Source: a virus. From it: a stretch of DNA of 22,437 nucleotides. The translations under genes were made by a program, and so were the position numbers. The notes under the pieces were generated by a model. The model had not been told where the DNA came from. It did no database searches and saw nothing but the letters and a program-made list of their open reading frames with translations. Shown one piece after another: positions 1 to 8,522 of the stretch. Numbering within the stretch: the stretch's first letter is position 1; each line of letters begins with the position of its first letter. The stretch lies in the IMG/VR virus record IMGVR_UViG_3300009481_000119, positions 1 through 22,437 of that record; one strand, given 5' to 3'.

Positions 1-102
1 ATGGCCCCAGCCTATGGTGTCAAACCCTTCAGTATCTTGATAAATTTTATTTCTAAAGCCTTCACTTAATTTTACTGAGTTTGATAGATCTTCGTAACTC
101 AT
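1..102 (-). CDS. Phage lysozyme (GH24 endolysin), N-terminal fragment
   Basis: Only the first 34 residues are in the window; the gene runs off the left edge. Residues E14, D23 and T29, in the motifs SEGFR, YQD and TIGWGH, have the same spacing as the E11-D20-T26 catalytic triad of T4 lysozyme, so this is a glycoside hydrolase family 24 muramidase that cuts peptidoglycan at lysis. The ATG overlaps the TAA of the holin gene by one base (TAATG), so the two are probably translationally coupled in a lysis cassette. No signal peptide is visible, which fits holin-dependent release. The family assignment is strong; the C-terminal half cannot be judged. Confidence 0.85.
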   Translation of the reverse strand, partial: MSYEDLSNSVKLSEGFRNKIYQDTEGFDTIGWGH

Positions 103-494
103 TACTTCTTTTTAAACAATCCTATTGCACTAGATCCCGCCTTGATGCCGAAGCTGGCAGATATCGCAATGTACAACAAATTATGATAATACGACGGCAG
201 GTCCTGCAGTGCGAGGAAACCACGATGCACATGTTCTTGTAAGGGCGTGAATACTAAAACTGCTGGAAGTAGTAGGACAATTAATGCTACCTCATCTTTC
301 CAGCTTCCTTTCATTTGATCAACTGCACTTTGCTCCCACGCAACTTTACCAGCAATTTGATCTTCTTTAAGTTTCTGAGTAGCCTTTATTTCAGTAAGTT
401 TTAATTCTTGCTTTGCTTTTTTTGTTTCGACAAAACCCTTGACGCCATCAGCGACGACGCCAAGAAGTGGTTTTGCTAGTAATTGCCATACCAT
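102..494 (-). CDS. Holin-like protein (GTA/3TM holin type)
   Basis: 130 residues. An amphipathic N-terminus (about 4-14) is followed by a charged helical stretch (22-66). Two hydrophobic segments follow at about 69-85 and 103-123, with a short basic tail (KKK). The WKDE motif before the first segment, the GF-x-L-x-LP spacer and the SxSFGIK motif in the second fit the 'holin of 3TMs' family described from gene-transfer agents and many alphaproteobacterial phages. It would form inner-membrane lesions that release the endolysin encoded immediately downstream with a one-base overlap. Family membership is inferred from pattern memory, but position and topology support it. Confidence 0.7.
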   Translation of the reverse strand: MVWQLLAKPLLGVVADGVKGFVETKKAKQELKLTEIKATQKLKEDQIAGKVAWEQSAVDQMKGSWKDEVALIVLLLPAVLVFTPLQEHVHRGFLALQDLPSYYHNLLYIAISASFGIKAGSSAIGLFKKK

Positions 495-503
495 AAATTC
501 TTT

Positions 504-623
504 TTATATTGCTCCAATTATTATGATTACGATTATAGCTACAATTCCAGCTTTAATCCAGTCTTTCATGCTCCAATCAGACCATTCTTTTAAATGATCC
601 CAGAGATCTGTTAAAAGTTTCAT
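504..623 (-). CDS. Small single-pass membrane protein in lysis cassette
   Basis: 39 residues, with a good Shine-Dalgarno GGAGG six bases before the ATG. The N-terminal half is amphipathic and Trp-rich (WDHLKEWSDWSMKDW). Residues 22-39 are almost purely Ile/Val/Ala and form one membrane helix. It sits ten bases upstream of the holin gene, so an accessory lysis role (second holin, antiholin or spanin-like) is reasonable but not shown. The strong RBS and typical composition argue for a real gene. Confidence 0.7.
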   Translation of the reverse strand: MKLLTDLWDHLKEWSDWSMKDWIKAGIVAIIVIIIIGAI

Positions 624-662
624 AGAAACCTCCTATTTAAAGACACATTTTTATACTTTTTT

Positions 663-1169
663 CTAAGTGAAAACAACATTTACATTTACTCTAATATTAG
701 TGTCTGTTTGTGAAACACTCTGATGTTTATGTTTTCCATCAAAAATATAGGCTTGATTTGCTATTGATGGTAGTTTTGTTCCGTCTTCAAACTCAGTATA
801 TCCATTGTTAGTATTTACAGAGTATAACAGAATTCTATGCTCCATCCATGGCATATCAATGTGAAAACCATGTTTATCCTGTGATCCTGTATTTGTGTAT
901 AAATTAACTTTCATTCTATGAATAACGTTATAATTTAATCTTCCTAAGACAGGACCACCGATATCGTGATAAAACTCTGAAATGACATGAGCCTCTCTGT
1001 CTAATAATCTATGATAAAAGAAAAAATAACCAGCATCCGAACTTACGATTCCTGGTTTATAAACATATGGTAGTGGATCTGGATCTAAAGATCTATATTC
1101 TTCACAAGTTCTTTTGTGAAGAAGCGCATGTTGTTCTGGATGTAAAAAATCCGGTATTGTTTCAACCAA
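663..1169 (-). CDS. Putative 2-oxoglutarate/Fe(II)-dependent oxygenase
   Basis: 168 residues. The C-terminal half has the double-stranded beta-helix signature of 2OG-Fe(II) oxygenases: an HxD iron motif at H103-I104-D105, a distal histidine at H149 (KHKHQS) and an arginine at R160, eleven residues later, suited to binding the 2OG carboxylate. Flanking strands (RILLYSVNT, AYIFDG, RVNVNVVF) alternate as expected. Such genes are frequent in marine phages, with substrates that are usually unknown; nucleic-acid, protein or small-molecule hydroxylation are all possible. The only available start is TTG, placed directly after the TAA of the upstream gene, so translation is probably coupled. Its position between small genes and the lysis cassette gives no clue to substrate. 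Confidence 0.65.
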   Translation of the reverse strand: MVETIPDFLHPEQHALLHKRTCEEYRSLDPDPLPYVYKPGIVSSDAGYFFFYHRLLDREAHVISEFYHDIGGPVLGRLNYNVIHRMKVNLYTNTGSQDKHGFHIDMPWMEHRILLYSVNTNNGYTEFEDGTKLPSIANQAYIFDGKHKHQSVSQTDTNIRVNVNVVFT

Positions 1170-1355
1170 TTATTTAACGCCTGTAAACTTTACTTTTTTA
1201 ATTTGTTGTCTGCTTGTCTGTCCTTTAGGACCTGTACCTTTGTTATCTTTTACAACATACGCTGGCATAGTAACAGCAGCTGTATTAGCAACAGCAGGGT
1301 TAGGAAAAGGATTTGTAGACTTTACAGTTTCCATTTTTGCTTGTTTAAATTTCAT
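1170..1355 (-). CDS. Small basic hypothetical protein
   Basis: 61 residues, not recognised. It is rich in Lys, Thr, Pro and Asn without hydrophobic segments, and the C-terminus is basic (RQQIKKVKF). A GAGG Shine-Dalgarno lies a few bases before the ATG. The stop codon abuts the TTG start of the oxygenase gene. Composition suggests a small, perhaps disordered or virion-associated protein, but no function can be assigned. Confidence 0.6.
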   Translation of the reverse strand: MKFKQAKMETVKSTNPFPNPAVANTAAVTMPAYVVKDNKGTGPKGQTSRQQIKKVKFTGVK

Positions 1356-1363
1356 AAGACCTC

Positions 1364-1576
1364 TTAGTGTAACGTTGGTTTTCTTTCTTTAAGAATGTTA
1401 TCTTTATCATTCTCAAAAGCCTTTTTACCACTTTCGCCCATTGTTTGTAAATAGATCATTTGAGCGGCAGTCATAAACAAAGAAGCTACAACCATTCTCT
1501 CTTCTTCAGAAAAACTGTCCTGAAAGGCATAAGTTATTAAATCGTCAACAATTTTATTTATTTGCGGTGCTTCCAT
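1364..1576 (-). CDS. Small alpha-helical hypothetical protein
   Basis: 70 residues, predicted mostly helical and acidic to neutral, with a central hydrophobic helix (MVVASLFMTAAQMIYLQTM) and a charged tail. Not recognised. It lies 8 bases upstream of the next gene and 30 bases downstream of the DUF6496-like gene, in the same direction, so it belongs to the structural/lysis operon. The hydrophobic stretch could be a buried amphipathic helix rather than a membrane span. Confidence 0.65.
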   Translation of the reverse strand: MEAPQINKIVDDLITYAFQDSFSEEERMVVASLFMTAAQMIYLQTMGESGKKAFENDKDNILKERKPTLH

Positions 1577-1606
1577 ATAGTTATTATGGACACAATTTGA
1601 GATTTA

Positions 1607-1750
1607 TCAACTTCTTTTTCTTTTCTTTTTCTTCTTACCAGCTTTAGATAATGCTATTGCAACTGCCTGTTTCATGGGCTTACCTTCTTTTTTCAACATC
1701 TTAATATTCTTAGATATTGTTTTTTGTGACTTACCTTCTTTGAGTGGCAT
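1607..1750 (-). CDS. DUF6496-like small basic protein
   Basis: 47 residues. It carries the motifs [11 protein letters not shown] and [18 protein letters not shown] and ends in a very basic tail (KKKKKRKRS). This matches, from memory, the DUF6496 family of short proteins that recurs in phages and in environmental bacterial genomes; its function is unknown. The ATG lies inside the last codons of the portal gene (20-base overlap, different frame) and the stop is TGA. The basic tail suggests nucleic-acid contact, which is an inference. Confidence 0.75.
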   Translation of the reverse strand: MPLKEGKSQKTISKNIKMLKKEGKPMKQAVAIALSKAGKKKKKRKRS

Positions 1751-4142
1751 TTAATTTTTGCATTTGTATGTTGTTTCTTTGTGCAGCTAGTTGAGCAGTT
1801 TGTTGCAGCTTAGCTGCGTCTATCATAGATTTCTGTTCAAGCTTTGCCATGTCAAGCTCAGTTTTAGCTTGTTTAGCCATCGCATCAGCCATAACTCTTT
1901 GTCTTTCTATATCTATTTCTTCTTTCTTTAAATCAACCAATGGATCAGATCCTTTACCTCCCTCTAGGTATTCTTGCTCCTCTGCAACTAGTTGACCCAT
2001 AATCTCAGATTGCACCTGAGCTATTTGTTCTTGTATCAAATTATTAATTTGTATTTGCACCACGTCAGGAACTTGACCTCCAAATTGATTTGCAAGTTGT
2101 TCTAATTTTTCTCTATTTTTTTCCATAACATTTTTGACAGAGAGTTGTGATACATGTTCCAAAACATGAGAAGTAATATTGACTAAAACGTCTGGTATTG
2201 TTCTAACTAAGACAGAAGACATAAATGCCCTATGTGTTTCAATGTGTGCTACATGATCTTGATCTGGAAAAGCTTTTGCAACTTTTTTATTTAAAAGTTC
2301 AGCATTTTCTATCACAGGATCTTTTGGCATCGGTCTTGCTGGTGGAGGCAAAATTGCATCAATGTTTTGTATGCCAAGTGCTTGATACATTCTTCTATAA
2401 GCCTCATAAGTATTGTGAATTTGTGGATTAGTTTGTGCTAATTGTAACTGTGCTTGAGCCATTTGTATTCTTTGTGACATAGAAAAAATACTAGGATCTG
2501 ATACAGGAATGATATCTACACGATTATCAAAATCTGTTTGTTTAATAAATCTTTGTCCACCTGGAATATTGTAAGGATATTCTGGAGGCAGATATAATTG
2601 AAAAATTCTAGCAAGTAATTTAAACTCAGTTTTTTGTGCGTAATGACATCTTTTGTGGATAGCACTCATAACTTTAGTGCCTTGTTCAATCATTGCCATT
2701 GTAGTCCCTACAGGATTAGCATTATTAGAATCTGCTATTTTCGCATCAGCAACAGCTGCAAATCTTTTACCTGCATCTACACAAAAACCTAAAAGCTGCA
2801 TTAAAGTTTGACTAGGTTCTTTGTAAGGCAAAGGAACAAAATTTTGTCTTAGGTCTCCTCCTGGTGCATCCACGTCTCTAAATTCACCTGGTTGTAATGG
2901 GTTGTCGTCATCACGAATTCTAAGTCCTCTAGCTTTGAAACCTGCTGGTAAATTAGAAAGTGTGCCCGCATCGATAAGTTGACGAAGCGCAGAGGTAGCC
3001 GTTCTGGATAAACCACCGAGCATGTGAATAAGACCAAAACCATAAAAGCCAAGACCTGGCAAAAAACGATAGTGTACAAAGTATTGTATCTTTTTCTTCT
3101 TTGGATCTTCTTGTCTATAGTTACGTCTAATGGATAAAACTTTTCTAGAACCTTCATCAATAGTAACAATGTAAGGAAGTTTAACACCAGTAGGCATATT
3201 GTTCAAACCTAGATCTTCAAAACCAGGTATGTCTAAATCACAATGCATTTCTAACAAAGTACATTGATCGTTATATTGATTGTCGTTTGGTGTTACACCA
3301 TCAATCTTATCGTACTTTTCTTGTATTGAATCTTGTTTATTTATAACATCTAATTCAACGTCTCTATAAAAACCACTTACTTGACTTTTTCTTACATCAT
3401 TTTTATTTTGTTTTAGTACGTGAGTTATTCTAGGCGCAGTCTCTAAATCAGTAGAATGATACGGCACTACTAAATCCTCTACAGGAATAAATTTTGCTAC
3501 TGCTCTATCTAGGTTAGAATCATAATAAATTTTTTTAAATGCAGATCCTGCTAATGCTAGGAAGAATAACATTTGATCCATATCAGAATCATACTCCTCC
3601 ATTACATCTGTAATTTGATAGTTCATAAATTCACGAACTCTTTTTGCTTGTTCTTCTACTTGAGGATTTTCAGCACCTACAATATTACATTTTACTGGAC
3701 CTCCTGCTGGTAGCAATTCTTTGTAAGCTTGTGCTTGAAACTGTGTAACTGATTCTGCTAACAATGGATGTGTAACACCACTAGCGCCCTGAAATGGTTG
3801 AGATCTATCTTCATATTTAAATCCTAATAGATCTAGACCTTGAGTGTATCCATGTTCCCAATCACCTCTTGTTTCTTTGTCATTAAGATAATCTGACATT
3901 AAATCAGATGAAATTTTTTCTAGTTCTGTTTCATCTATAAAATCTGCTAAGTTGTCATCGAAACCTGGACCTCCAGTCATTTGAGGTTGACCAAACAATG
4001 CTCCGCCATCTTGTAACATTTGCACGTCGCTCTGTTGTCCTGTGTTTACATCAACTTCAACAGTTCCTCCTGCATACTGATCAACACGCGGCAGTTCTTC
4101 AACCGGTGGATTGATTGGATTAATTCGTTTATCTATTGCCAT
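1731..4142 (-). CDS. Portal protein
   Basis: 803 residues. The protein has an acidic N-terminal region, then the conserved block at 115-147 ([21 protein letters not shown]) seen in large podovirus-type portal proteins, a central mixed region, and a Gln/Lys/Glu-rich C-terminal coiled coil (about 690-803) that could form the barrel or tail contacts. The portal is the dodecameric ring at one capsid vertex through which terminase drives DNA. The start overlaps the TAA of the upstream 671-residue gene by one base. Context (TerL two genes upstream in the operon) supports the assignment. The length is at the upper end for portals and includes the coiled-coil extension. Confidence 0.85.
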   Translation of the reverse strand: MAIDKRINPINPPVEELPRVDQYAGGTVEVDVNTGQQSDVQMLQDGGALFGQPQMTGGPGFDDNLADFIDETELEKISSDLMSDYLNDKETRGDWEHGYTQGLDLLGFKYEDRSQPFQGASGVTHPLLAESVTQFQAQAYKELLPAGGPVKCNIVGAENPQVEEQAKRVREFMNYQITDVMEEYDSDMDQMLFFLALAGSAFKKIYYDSNLDRAVAKFIPVEDLVVPYHSTDLETAPRITHVLKQNKNDVRKSQVSGFYRDVELDVINKQDSIQEKYDKIDGVTPNDNQYNDQCTLLEMHCDLDIPGFEDLGLNNMPTGVKLPYIVTIDEGSRKVLSIRRNYRQEDPKKKKIQYFVHYRFLPGLGFYGFGLIHMLGGLSRTATSALRQLIDAGTLSNLPAGFKARGLRIRDDDNPLQPGEFRDVDAPGGDLRQNFVPLPYKEPSQTLMQLLGFCVDAGKRFAAVADAKIADSNNANPVGTTMAMIEQGTKVMSAIHKRCHYAQKTEFKLLARIFQLYLPPEYPYNIPGGQRFIKQTDFDNRVDIIPVSDPSIFSMSQRIQMAQAQLQLAQTNPQIHNTYEAYRRMYQALGIQNIDAILPPPARPMPKDPVIENAELLNKKVAKAFPDQDHVAHIETHRAFMSSVLVRTIPDVLVNITSHVLEHVSQLSVKNVMEKNREKLEQLANQFGGQVPDVVQIQINNLIQEQIAQVQSEIMGQLVAEEQEYLEGGKGSDPLVDLKKEEIDIERQRVMADAMAKQAKTELDMAKLEQKSMIDAAKLQQTAQLAAQRNNIQMQKLNATQRR

Positions 4143-6157
4143 TACACGCTCTTCATGAATATTTCGATGTCAATTAGGGGATCACCCATGTCATCTTTTG
4201 TTTTACCACCCTTTTTAAATTGTGGCAAACCAATCTTTTTAAAGAGCTCTAAGTCAAAGCCCTCTGCTCTTAAATCGATATACGGCATATTAATTAATAT
4301 TAGGTCTCTATCTGCTCCACCGACTCTTACATGATTTTTTAATCCTGGAAAATTTTCTATAGCCTGAACATATCTAGATGAGGTAGCCTCAGAATAATCA
4401 TCACCAGGTCTTCTACTAAATTTGTATGTTCCATCTCTTTTTACTTGTAATTGAACTGATTCTATTTGCTTTTCATTAAGACCTAAAGCTTTACCTCTTT
4501 TAGTAATATCTTTGTTAATATCTTTAATAAATTTATCTATTCTACCATCATATATAGTTTTGAATCCTTTATATGTATCTGAATTAGCATCGCCTGCATT
4601 CTCATAAACAGCAACAACATCTGCTGGAGACCATCCTAAATATGCATCACCATCAGCAATAGCTTTCTCTAAATTATCTTTTACTACTTGTTTAATCCAA
4701 TATTGTGCACCACCTGAAAAAGGATAAAAATTATCACTAGCAGTTTCATAAGATTCAGTAGAACCCTCTGGTGGTTGAGATCCAGGAAACTTTATGTCCG
4801 TGCTTTTTATTTTACCATCAAAGAGATCTGTTTGAAGTTCCATCATAACAGTTCCTTTTTGATCATTAGCATAATTTATTAATTTAGCAGATCTAGAAAA
4901 AGCAAAATCATGACCTACTGACGGATGACTACCTTCATGCTGCGAAAGTTTTGAAGGCTGATCATACTCAGGTTTAAATGTGTGTGATAGTATCTGGTAA
5001 TTTTCAGATCTTAAATTAGGAAAAGCAATAGACATATGCTCGTTAGTAAATTGATTGTTACGTAAAGTTTCTGTTATGTTACTAATTGAATTTAATATTT
5101 CATTATTTTGTCTAGTTGCATTAATTGTAGCAGAATCTAGATTAGGATATTCACTCATTAATGTTTCGGTCATCTCAGGTATCTTACCGAGCGCAGCTTC
5201 TGCATCTTCTCTATTAGTAGCTTTTTGCATTTCTTTTAGTTGATCTGTAACTAAATTACGATACTGATCCATGAATTGACCTAGTGGTCCTGGACGGAAA
5301 ACCATATTCATGTTTTCTAATCGTGTAATTTCTGTTCTTAGATTTTGTGGAAGTAATTCTTGATCTTCTCCTAATTTTTTAGCTGATCCTTCTGCGTAAC
5401 CAAAAGCGATTTGATTTGGTCCAGATTGTAGCAATGTTACTAATTCTGATGCAGTGTACTTATCTTTATCCGAGCCACTAGCGATCATGTTATTTAAATA
5501 ACCCATTTGACCAGAATCTCTTAATTCTAAAGTCAAACCTTTTTGAGGATCCGAAAGTTCATTACTCCATTGATCAAGGGTTTTCTTTTCGTTACCTGAA
5601 TAATTTGCTTTTATATAATCTTCTGTTTTACTAAATCTTTTGTTTATAGATTTATCGCCAATATCTATCTCATCTATGTTTTCAATCATCTTTGTTGGAA
5701 CTAAGGCTTTAGATTTTTTCTTATCTCCCATTGTTAAAATAAAATCATCCGCGGTTTTTGGCTCGGGTATAGGAGTAACATTACTTGAATCAATTTTTGG
5801 TTGTTCTACAGTAATATTAGCATCATCTAAAAGACCTTTAGGTTCTGGAAGAGGTGTTATTAATGGATCGTTTTTTACAGGCACAGGTTTTAATCCTGTG
5901 TTTTTTAATCTCTCAGCTTCCTCTTCTTGTCGTTTTCTAATTTCTTCTTCACTTGGTGCAAACACTTTACCTGAAGGAGTGTCGATCATAGGACTCACAG
6001 CTGTGGCTCCCATAGCTAGTATCGGTAACAGATCTCTTAATGCACCTATCTGATCACTTTGTAGATTTGGCTTTTGTATTTGTGGTAAAATATCTAAAGC
6101 ACTAGGATCATCTAGTACACTGGCTGCCCCTGCTTGAAACTTTTTCTTTTTAGCCAT
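4142..6157 (-). CDS. Large phage protein with possible polyvalent-protein (LPD-like) domain
   Basis: 671 residues. The N-terminus is basic and Pro-rich and looks disordered (1-140). The middle (about 170-370) is helical and charged. From about 415 to 560 a pattern appears that resembles the large polyvalent protein-associated domain whose hallmark is 'FxWSR ... EIQSDW ... PF ... GW': here HDFAFSR (416-422), ELQTD (440-444), YPF (478-480), LGWS (507-510) and YKGFKTIYD (529-537). The C-terminus ends in GLPQFKKGG, a motif common in marine phage virion proteins. Its position between TerL and portal suggests a virion or co-injected protein. This LPD match is pattern-based, with Thr in place of the usual Ser and no Trp after it. 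Function is otherwise unknown. Confidence 0.75.
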   Translation of the reverse strand: MAKKKKFQAGAASVLDDPSALDILPQIQKPNLQSDQIGALRDLLPILAMGATAVSPMIDTPSGKVFAPSEEEIRKRQEEEAERLKNTGLKPVPVKNDPLITPLPEPKGLLDDANITVEQPKIDSSNVTPIPEPKTADDFILTMGDKKKSKALVPTKMIENIDEIDIGDKSINKRFSKTEDYIKANYSGNEKKTLDQWSNELSDPQKGLTLELRDSGQMGYLNNMIASGSDKDKYTASELVTLLQSGPNQIAFGYAEGSAKKLGEDQELLPQNLRTEITRLENMNMVFRPGPLGQFMDQYRNLVTDQLKEMQKATNREDAEAALGKIPEMTETLMSEYPNLDSATINATRQNNEILNSISNITETLRNNQFTNEHMSIAFPNLRSENYQILSHTFKPEYDQPSKLSQHEGSHPSVGHDFAFSRSAKLINYANDQKGTVMMELQTDLFDGKIKSTDIKFPGSQPPEGSTESYETASDNFYPFSGGAQYWIKQVVKDNLEKAIADGDAYLGWSPADVVAVYENAGDANSDTYKGFKTIYDGRIDKFIKDINKDITKRGKALGLNEKQIESVQLQVKRDGTYKFSRRPGDDYSEATSSRYVQAIENFPGLKNHVRVGGADRDLILINMPYIDLRAEGFDLELFKKIGLPQFKKGGKTKDDMGDPLIDIEIFMKSV

Positions 6158-6549
6158 TAGCTAAGTCTAGCTTTTCTAAAGCCTCTTTTAGCTGCGCCAG
6201 TTCCACGGACACCGGTTCGCGAACCGTCTTTCGCTTTCTTAATTTTAGCTATTGCAGTTCTTACGCCACCTTTAGCAGTAACCTTTTGTTTAGCTGCTGT
6301 TTTCATTGGCTCAGTTTTATTGCCATCTTTATCGAGATCTAAGAAATCTGGTTTAGATCCTCCGCCGTCTGCAAGCCCTTCACCAGTTTGCTTTGGGTTC
6401 TTTTCTTTCCCACTTGCTATTTTCTTTTTAAGTTTTTCTTTATCTTCTGCTGACATGTTAGCAATTTTCTTTTCAGCTTCACCTAAAGGATCACTTATCA
6501 TTCTATTAGATCCCTCTAAAAATTTTGCAAAGTCTTCTACTAGTCCCAT
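6157..6549 (-). CDS. DLDxDGN-motif basic phage protein
   Basis: 130 residues. The N-terminal 50 residues are helical and Lys-rich. At 68-82 lies DFLDLDKDGNKTEPM, an EF-hand-like calcium loop (D71, D73, D75, N77) that lacks the usual Glu at loop position 12 and is a recurring motif in marine phage proteins. The C-terminus is strongly basic and Gly/Arg-rich (VRGTGAAKRGFRKARLS). A GGGGG Shine-Dalgarno precedes the ATG by a few bases, and the stop overlaps the next ATG by one base. A small head or DNA-associated protein is possible; no firm function. Confidence 0.75.
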   Translation of the reverse strand: MGLVEDFAKFLEGSNRMISDPLGEAEKKIANMSAEDKEKLKKKIASGKEKNPKQTGEGLADGGGSKPDFLDLDKDGNKTEPMKTAAKQKVTAKGGVRTAIAKIKKAKDGSRTGVRGTGAAKRGFRKARLS

Positions 6550-6557
6550 ATTGCCCC

Positions 6558-8021
6558 CTAATAATATTCTCGCATCTGTAAAACACTTGGCTCATCCTCG
6601 TAATCCTCTGGATGCGATATAAAGTTTCCTTGTCTAAATCTTAACAAAGCTTGAGTGGTGGAGTCAACATAATCGTCGTGTTCACCAAAAGGAAAAGCAG
6701 CACATTCCTCAATAACCTCTTGCGCCCATCTCTCATCAGGATACCAGATCTGTCCAGCCTCAAAAAGAGGTGCCACGGCGTTTACTCTTGAATGTTTATC
6801 ATTTCCTTTGCTCGGTGTAAAGTTAACAACTGGAATTCCTGATTGTCTTAATTCGTACGTTAATGGTAATCCTGAAGCTTTCGCCTCCACTATGATGCTT
6901 TCCGGTTCCCAATACTTGTATTGCTCATGCGCTATACGTTTTAACTCTGGAAACTCCCATCTACCTCTTTTCGCATCTAGCAGGATGCACGCCGGCGCTT
7001 TCATTTCATCACGGTAAAAGACTCCCCATGTAGTGATAGCGGAATAGTCCGCTGTTTCTTTTTTAGAGTATGCTGTATCGTAGCTTTGAATTACATGCTG
7101 GAGGGGAGGGGGATCGGCGTACTCGTACAACTTCCACCAGTCACGTTTTATAATGGAACCTTCTTCTGATACGGGTTGCTGTTGCCACTGTGCTTGCCAT
7201 TTTTGCTCGGACAACGAAGCGCGGACCGATAACAGTTCGTCCGCTTTCCAATATTCAGGCCACATAGGATTCTGTGTTTCAGGAAAGATAGCTGGGAATT
7301 CTATAATATCCCATTGATCCGCTTTTATTTCTTTTTGTGCATTGACTAATTTACCTGTAAGATCTTTTACTGACCACCGTGTCATAACCACGACAATAGC
7401 CCCGCCAGGTTGTAAACGCTGTCGAGGGCCACTAGTATACCACTCGTAAGCATTATCCATAGCAGTTTGGCTAAGTGCGTCTTGCTCAGAATGAGGGTCG
7501 TCAATAATGAGCAAATCAGCACCACGACCAGTAATGGCACCCCCAACACCAGCAGCAAAGTATTCGCCACCCATGTTGGTTTCCCAACGGCCCGCGGCCT
7601 TCGAGTCTTGTGATAGTGATATGTTTCTAAAGACATTTTTATATTCCTCCTGGTCCATTAAGTTACGCACCTTTCTACCAAATCTATATGACAATTCTGC
7701 TGTGTGCGTCGTTTGAATAATTTTTAATTTAGGATTGTGGCCCATCATCCATGCAGGAAATAAGAAAGAAGCAAATTCAGATTTTGTATGACGTGGTGGC
7801 ATGTTAACGATTAAACGTTTCAGCTTACCGTCTTTGATCATGTTAAATTTTTCTGCAATCTTTCTATGATGGTATCCACCAATAAATTCTGGCCATACTG
7901 CTCTAACAAAAGAAAGATAGTCATCTCTTGAATGTTCAGCTGTATCTATTTCTGCTTTACGTAATTCTAATTTTTTAATTAGATCTGCAGCTTCATCACT
8001 AGTTACTTGATCTAGATCCAT
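6558..8021 (-). CDS. terL: Terminase large subunit (TerL)
   Basis: 487 residues. The packaging motor has an N-terminal ATPase and a C-terminal RNase H-like nuclease. ATPase motifs are Walker A PPRHTKS (75-81), Walker B LLIIDDPH (170-177) and coupling motif VVMTRW (211-216). Nuclease acidic residues are D315 in SYDTAYS, E379 in IIVEAKASG and the cluster HDDYVDS (448-454). It cuts concatemeric DNA and pumps it through the portal. No clear Shine-Dalgarno precedes the ATG; instead an extended -10 promoter ends about ten bases upstream, suggesting a nearly leaderless message. The gene lies about 3 kb from its small subunit, with accessory genes between. Confidence 0.95.
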   Translation of the reverse strand: MDLDQVTSDEAADLIKKLELRKAEIDTAEHSRDDYLSFVRAVWPEFIGGYHHRKIAEKFNMIKDGKLKRLIVNMPPRHTKSEFASFLFPAWMMGHNPKLKIIQTTHTAELSYRFGRKVRNLMDQEEYKNVFRNISLSQDSKAAGRWETNMGGEYFAAGVGGAITGRGADLLIIDDPHSEQDALSQTAMDNAYEWYTSGPRQRLQPGGAIVVVMTRWSVKDLTGKLVNAQKEIKADQWDIIEFPAIFPETQNPMWPEYWKADELLSVRASLSEQKWQAQWQQQPVSEEGSIIKRDWWKLYEYADPPPLQHVIQSYDTAYSKKETADYSAITTWGVFYRDEMKAPACILLDAKRGRWEFPELKRIAHEQYKYWEPESIIVEAKASGLPLTYELRQSGIPVVNFTPSKGNDKHSRVNAVAPLFEAGQIWYPDERWAQEVIEECAAFPFGEHDDYVDSTTQALLRFRQGNFISHPEDYEDEPSVLQMREYY

Positions 8022-8030
8022 TTTCGTGAT

Positions 8031-8058
8031 GTTATAGCATATAAATTGTTTGTGTAAA
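8031..8058 (-). promoter_or_regulatory. Sigma70-type extended -10 promoter for TerL
   Basis: On the minus strand: -35 TTTACA (8058-8053), 16-base spacer ending in TGC, and -10 TATAAC (8036-8031), i.e. an extended -10 (TGnTATAAC). The predicted start of transcription is near 8024, only three or so bases before the ATG at 8021, in agreement with the missing Shine-Dalgarno. Sequence match only. Confidence 0.5.
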
Positions 8059-8083
8059 ACTTACACGTAGCGTCGCTGTATAA

Positions 8084-8129
8084 ATCTATAGGGGGGAGAG
8101 GGGGGTGGCGTCGTTTTAAAGGATTTTTA
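8084..8129 (-). repeat. 46-bp bipartite repeat, unit U0 (degenerate)
   Basis: Plus-strand reading: ATCTA (8084-8088), 17 variable bases that are almost all G here, then TGGCGTCGTTTTAA and GGATTTTTA. It shows the same length and order as the six better copies, with several substitutions in the right half. It lies 63 bases upstream of the TerL ATG. Confidence 0.55.
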
Positions 8130-8233
8130 TCTGCCAAAATCGGTTTGGGACTCTAGATGTAGTATAAAATGTATATGGATTACTATATGTAGTCGAGGGC
8201 TTCCCTGGATTTACTGGCTGGGCTGCCAGGAAG

Positions 8234-8257
8234 AGCAGGTGGTGACAACCACCTGCT
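8234..8257. other. Perfect 10-bp hairpin next to an A/T run
   Basis: AGCAGGTGGT and ACCACCTGCT flank a GACA loop. Nine A follow on the plus strand, so in the minus-strand transcript the U-run precedes the hairpin; this is the wrong order for an intrinsic terminator. It lies 13 bases after the stop of the 84-residue gene and could stabilise the 3' end of its mRNA or bind a protein. Confidence 0.6.
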
Positions 8258-8270
8258 GCAAAAAAAAATG

Positions 8271-8522
8271 TTAATGATTTATACCAAACTTGCTAGCCAA
8301 ATCTCGAGCTAACTCTATTCCAAAATCTTTTATTCTTGGATCGTTTTGGTTTCGCATTATGAATTCAAATATCTTTCCATCTAAATAGTTAGCTAACAAC
8401 TGCCAATCAATTCGTTGATCTTGAGCATTAGATAAGAAAGTGTTTTGATCTTGTTGGTTAGTAACACCACGATTTGTGGTGTTAGCTAATTCTCTTAATT
8501 GACTTACTAAATCGTTAGGCAT
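8271..8522 (-). CDS. Hypothetical protein, 83 residues
   Basis: Not recognised. It has a polar, Asn/Gln-rich N-terminal half and a helical C-terminal half (LANYLDGKIFEFIMRN, FGIELARDLASKFG). The ATG at 8522 overlaps the stop of the upstream gene by 8 bases. A TTG six bases upstream is an alternative start that sits better relative to AGGAAG. It is probably co-transcribed with the 120-residue gene upstream. The Asn/Gln content is higher than in neighbouring genes. Confidence 0.65.
   Translation of the reverse strand: MPNDLVSQLRELANTTNRGVTNQQDQNTFLSNAQDQRIDWQLLANYLDGKIFEFIMRNQNDPRIKDFGIELARDLASKFGINH

Larger units (their letters stand above)
8022..8270. other. Intergenic region between TerL and the 84-residue gene
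   Basis: No gene is seen in these 249 bases. From left to right they hold: the TerL promoter-like site; repeat unit U0 with a G-rich tract (two runs of six G separated by AGA) as its 17-base spacer; a stretch with ATGTAGT occurring twice (about 8156-8200); a CTGGC/GCCAG hairpin near 8212-8229 that includes GCTGCCAGGAAG, also found near 10490; and a perfect 10-bp hairpin (8234-8257). It is richer in G and C than its neighbours. A packaging (pac/cos) site here is possible but unsupported. Confidence 0.5.

Noticed and set aside
4020-6053. Plus-strand reading frames opposite the portal and 671-residue genes
   Set aside because: Ser/Phe/Leu-rich shadows of Lys/Glu-rich coding sequence, without ribosome-binding sites.
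8081-8106. T7-like promoter (CTATAGGGGGGAGA on the plus strand)
   Set aside because: Only the initiation part resembles T7; the -12 to -5 recognition bases differ, no single-subunit RNA polymerase gene is visible, and the segment is better explained as repeat unit U0.
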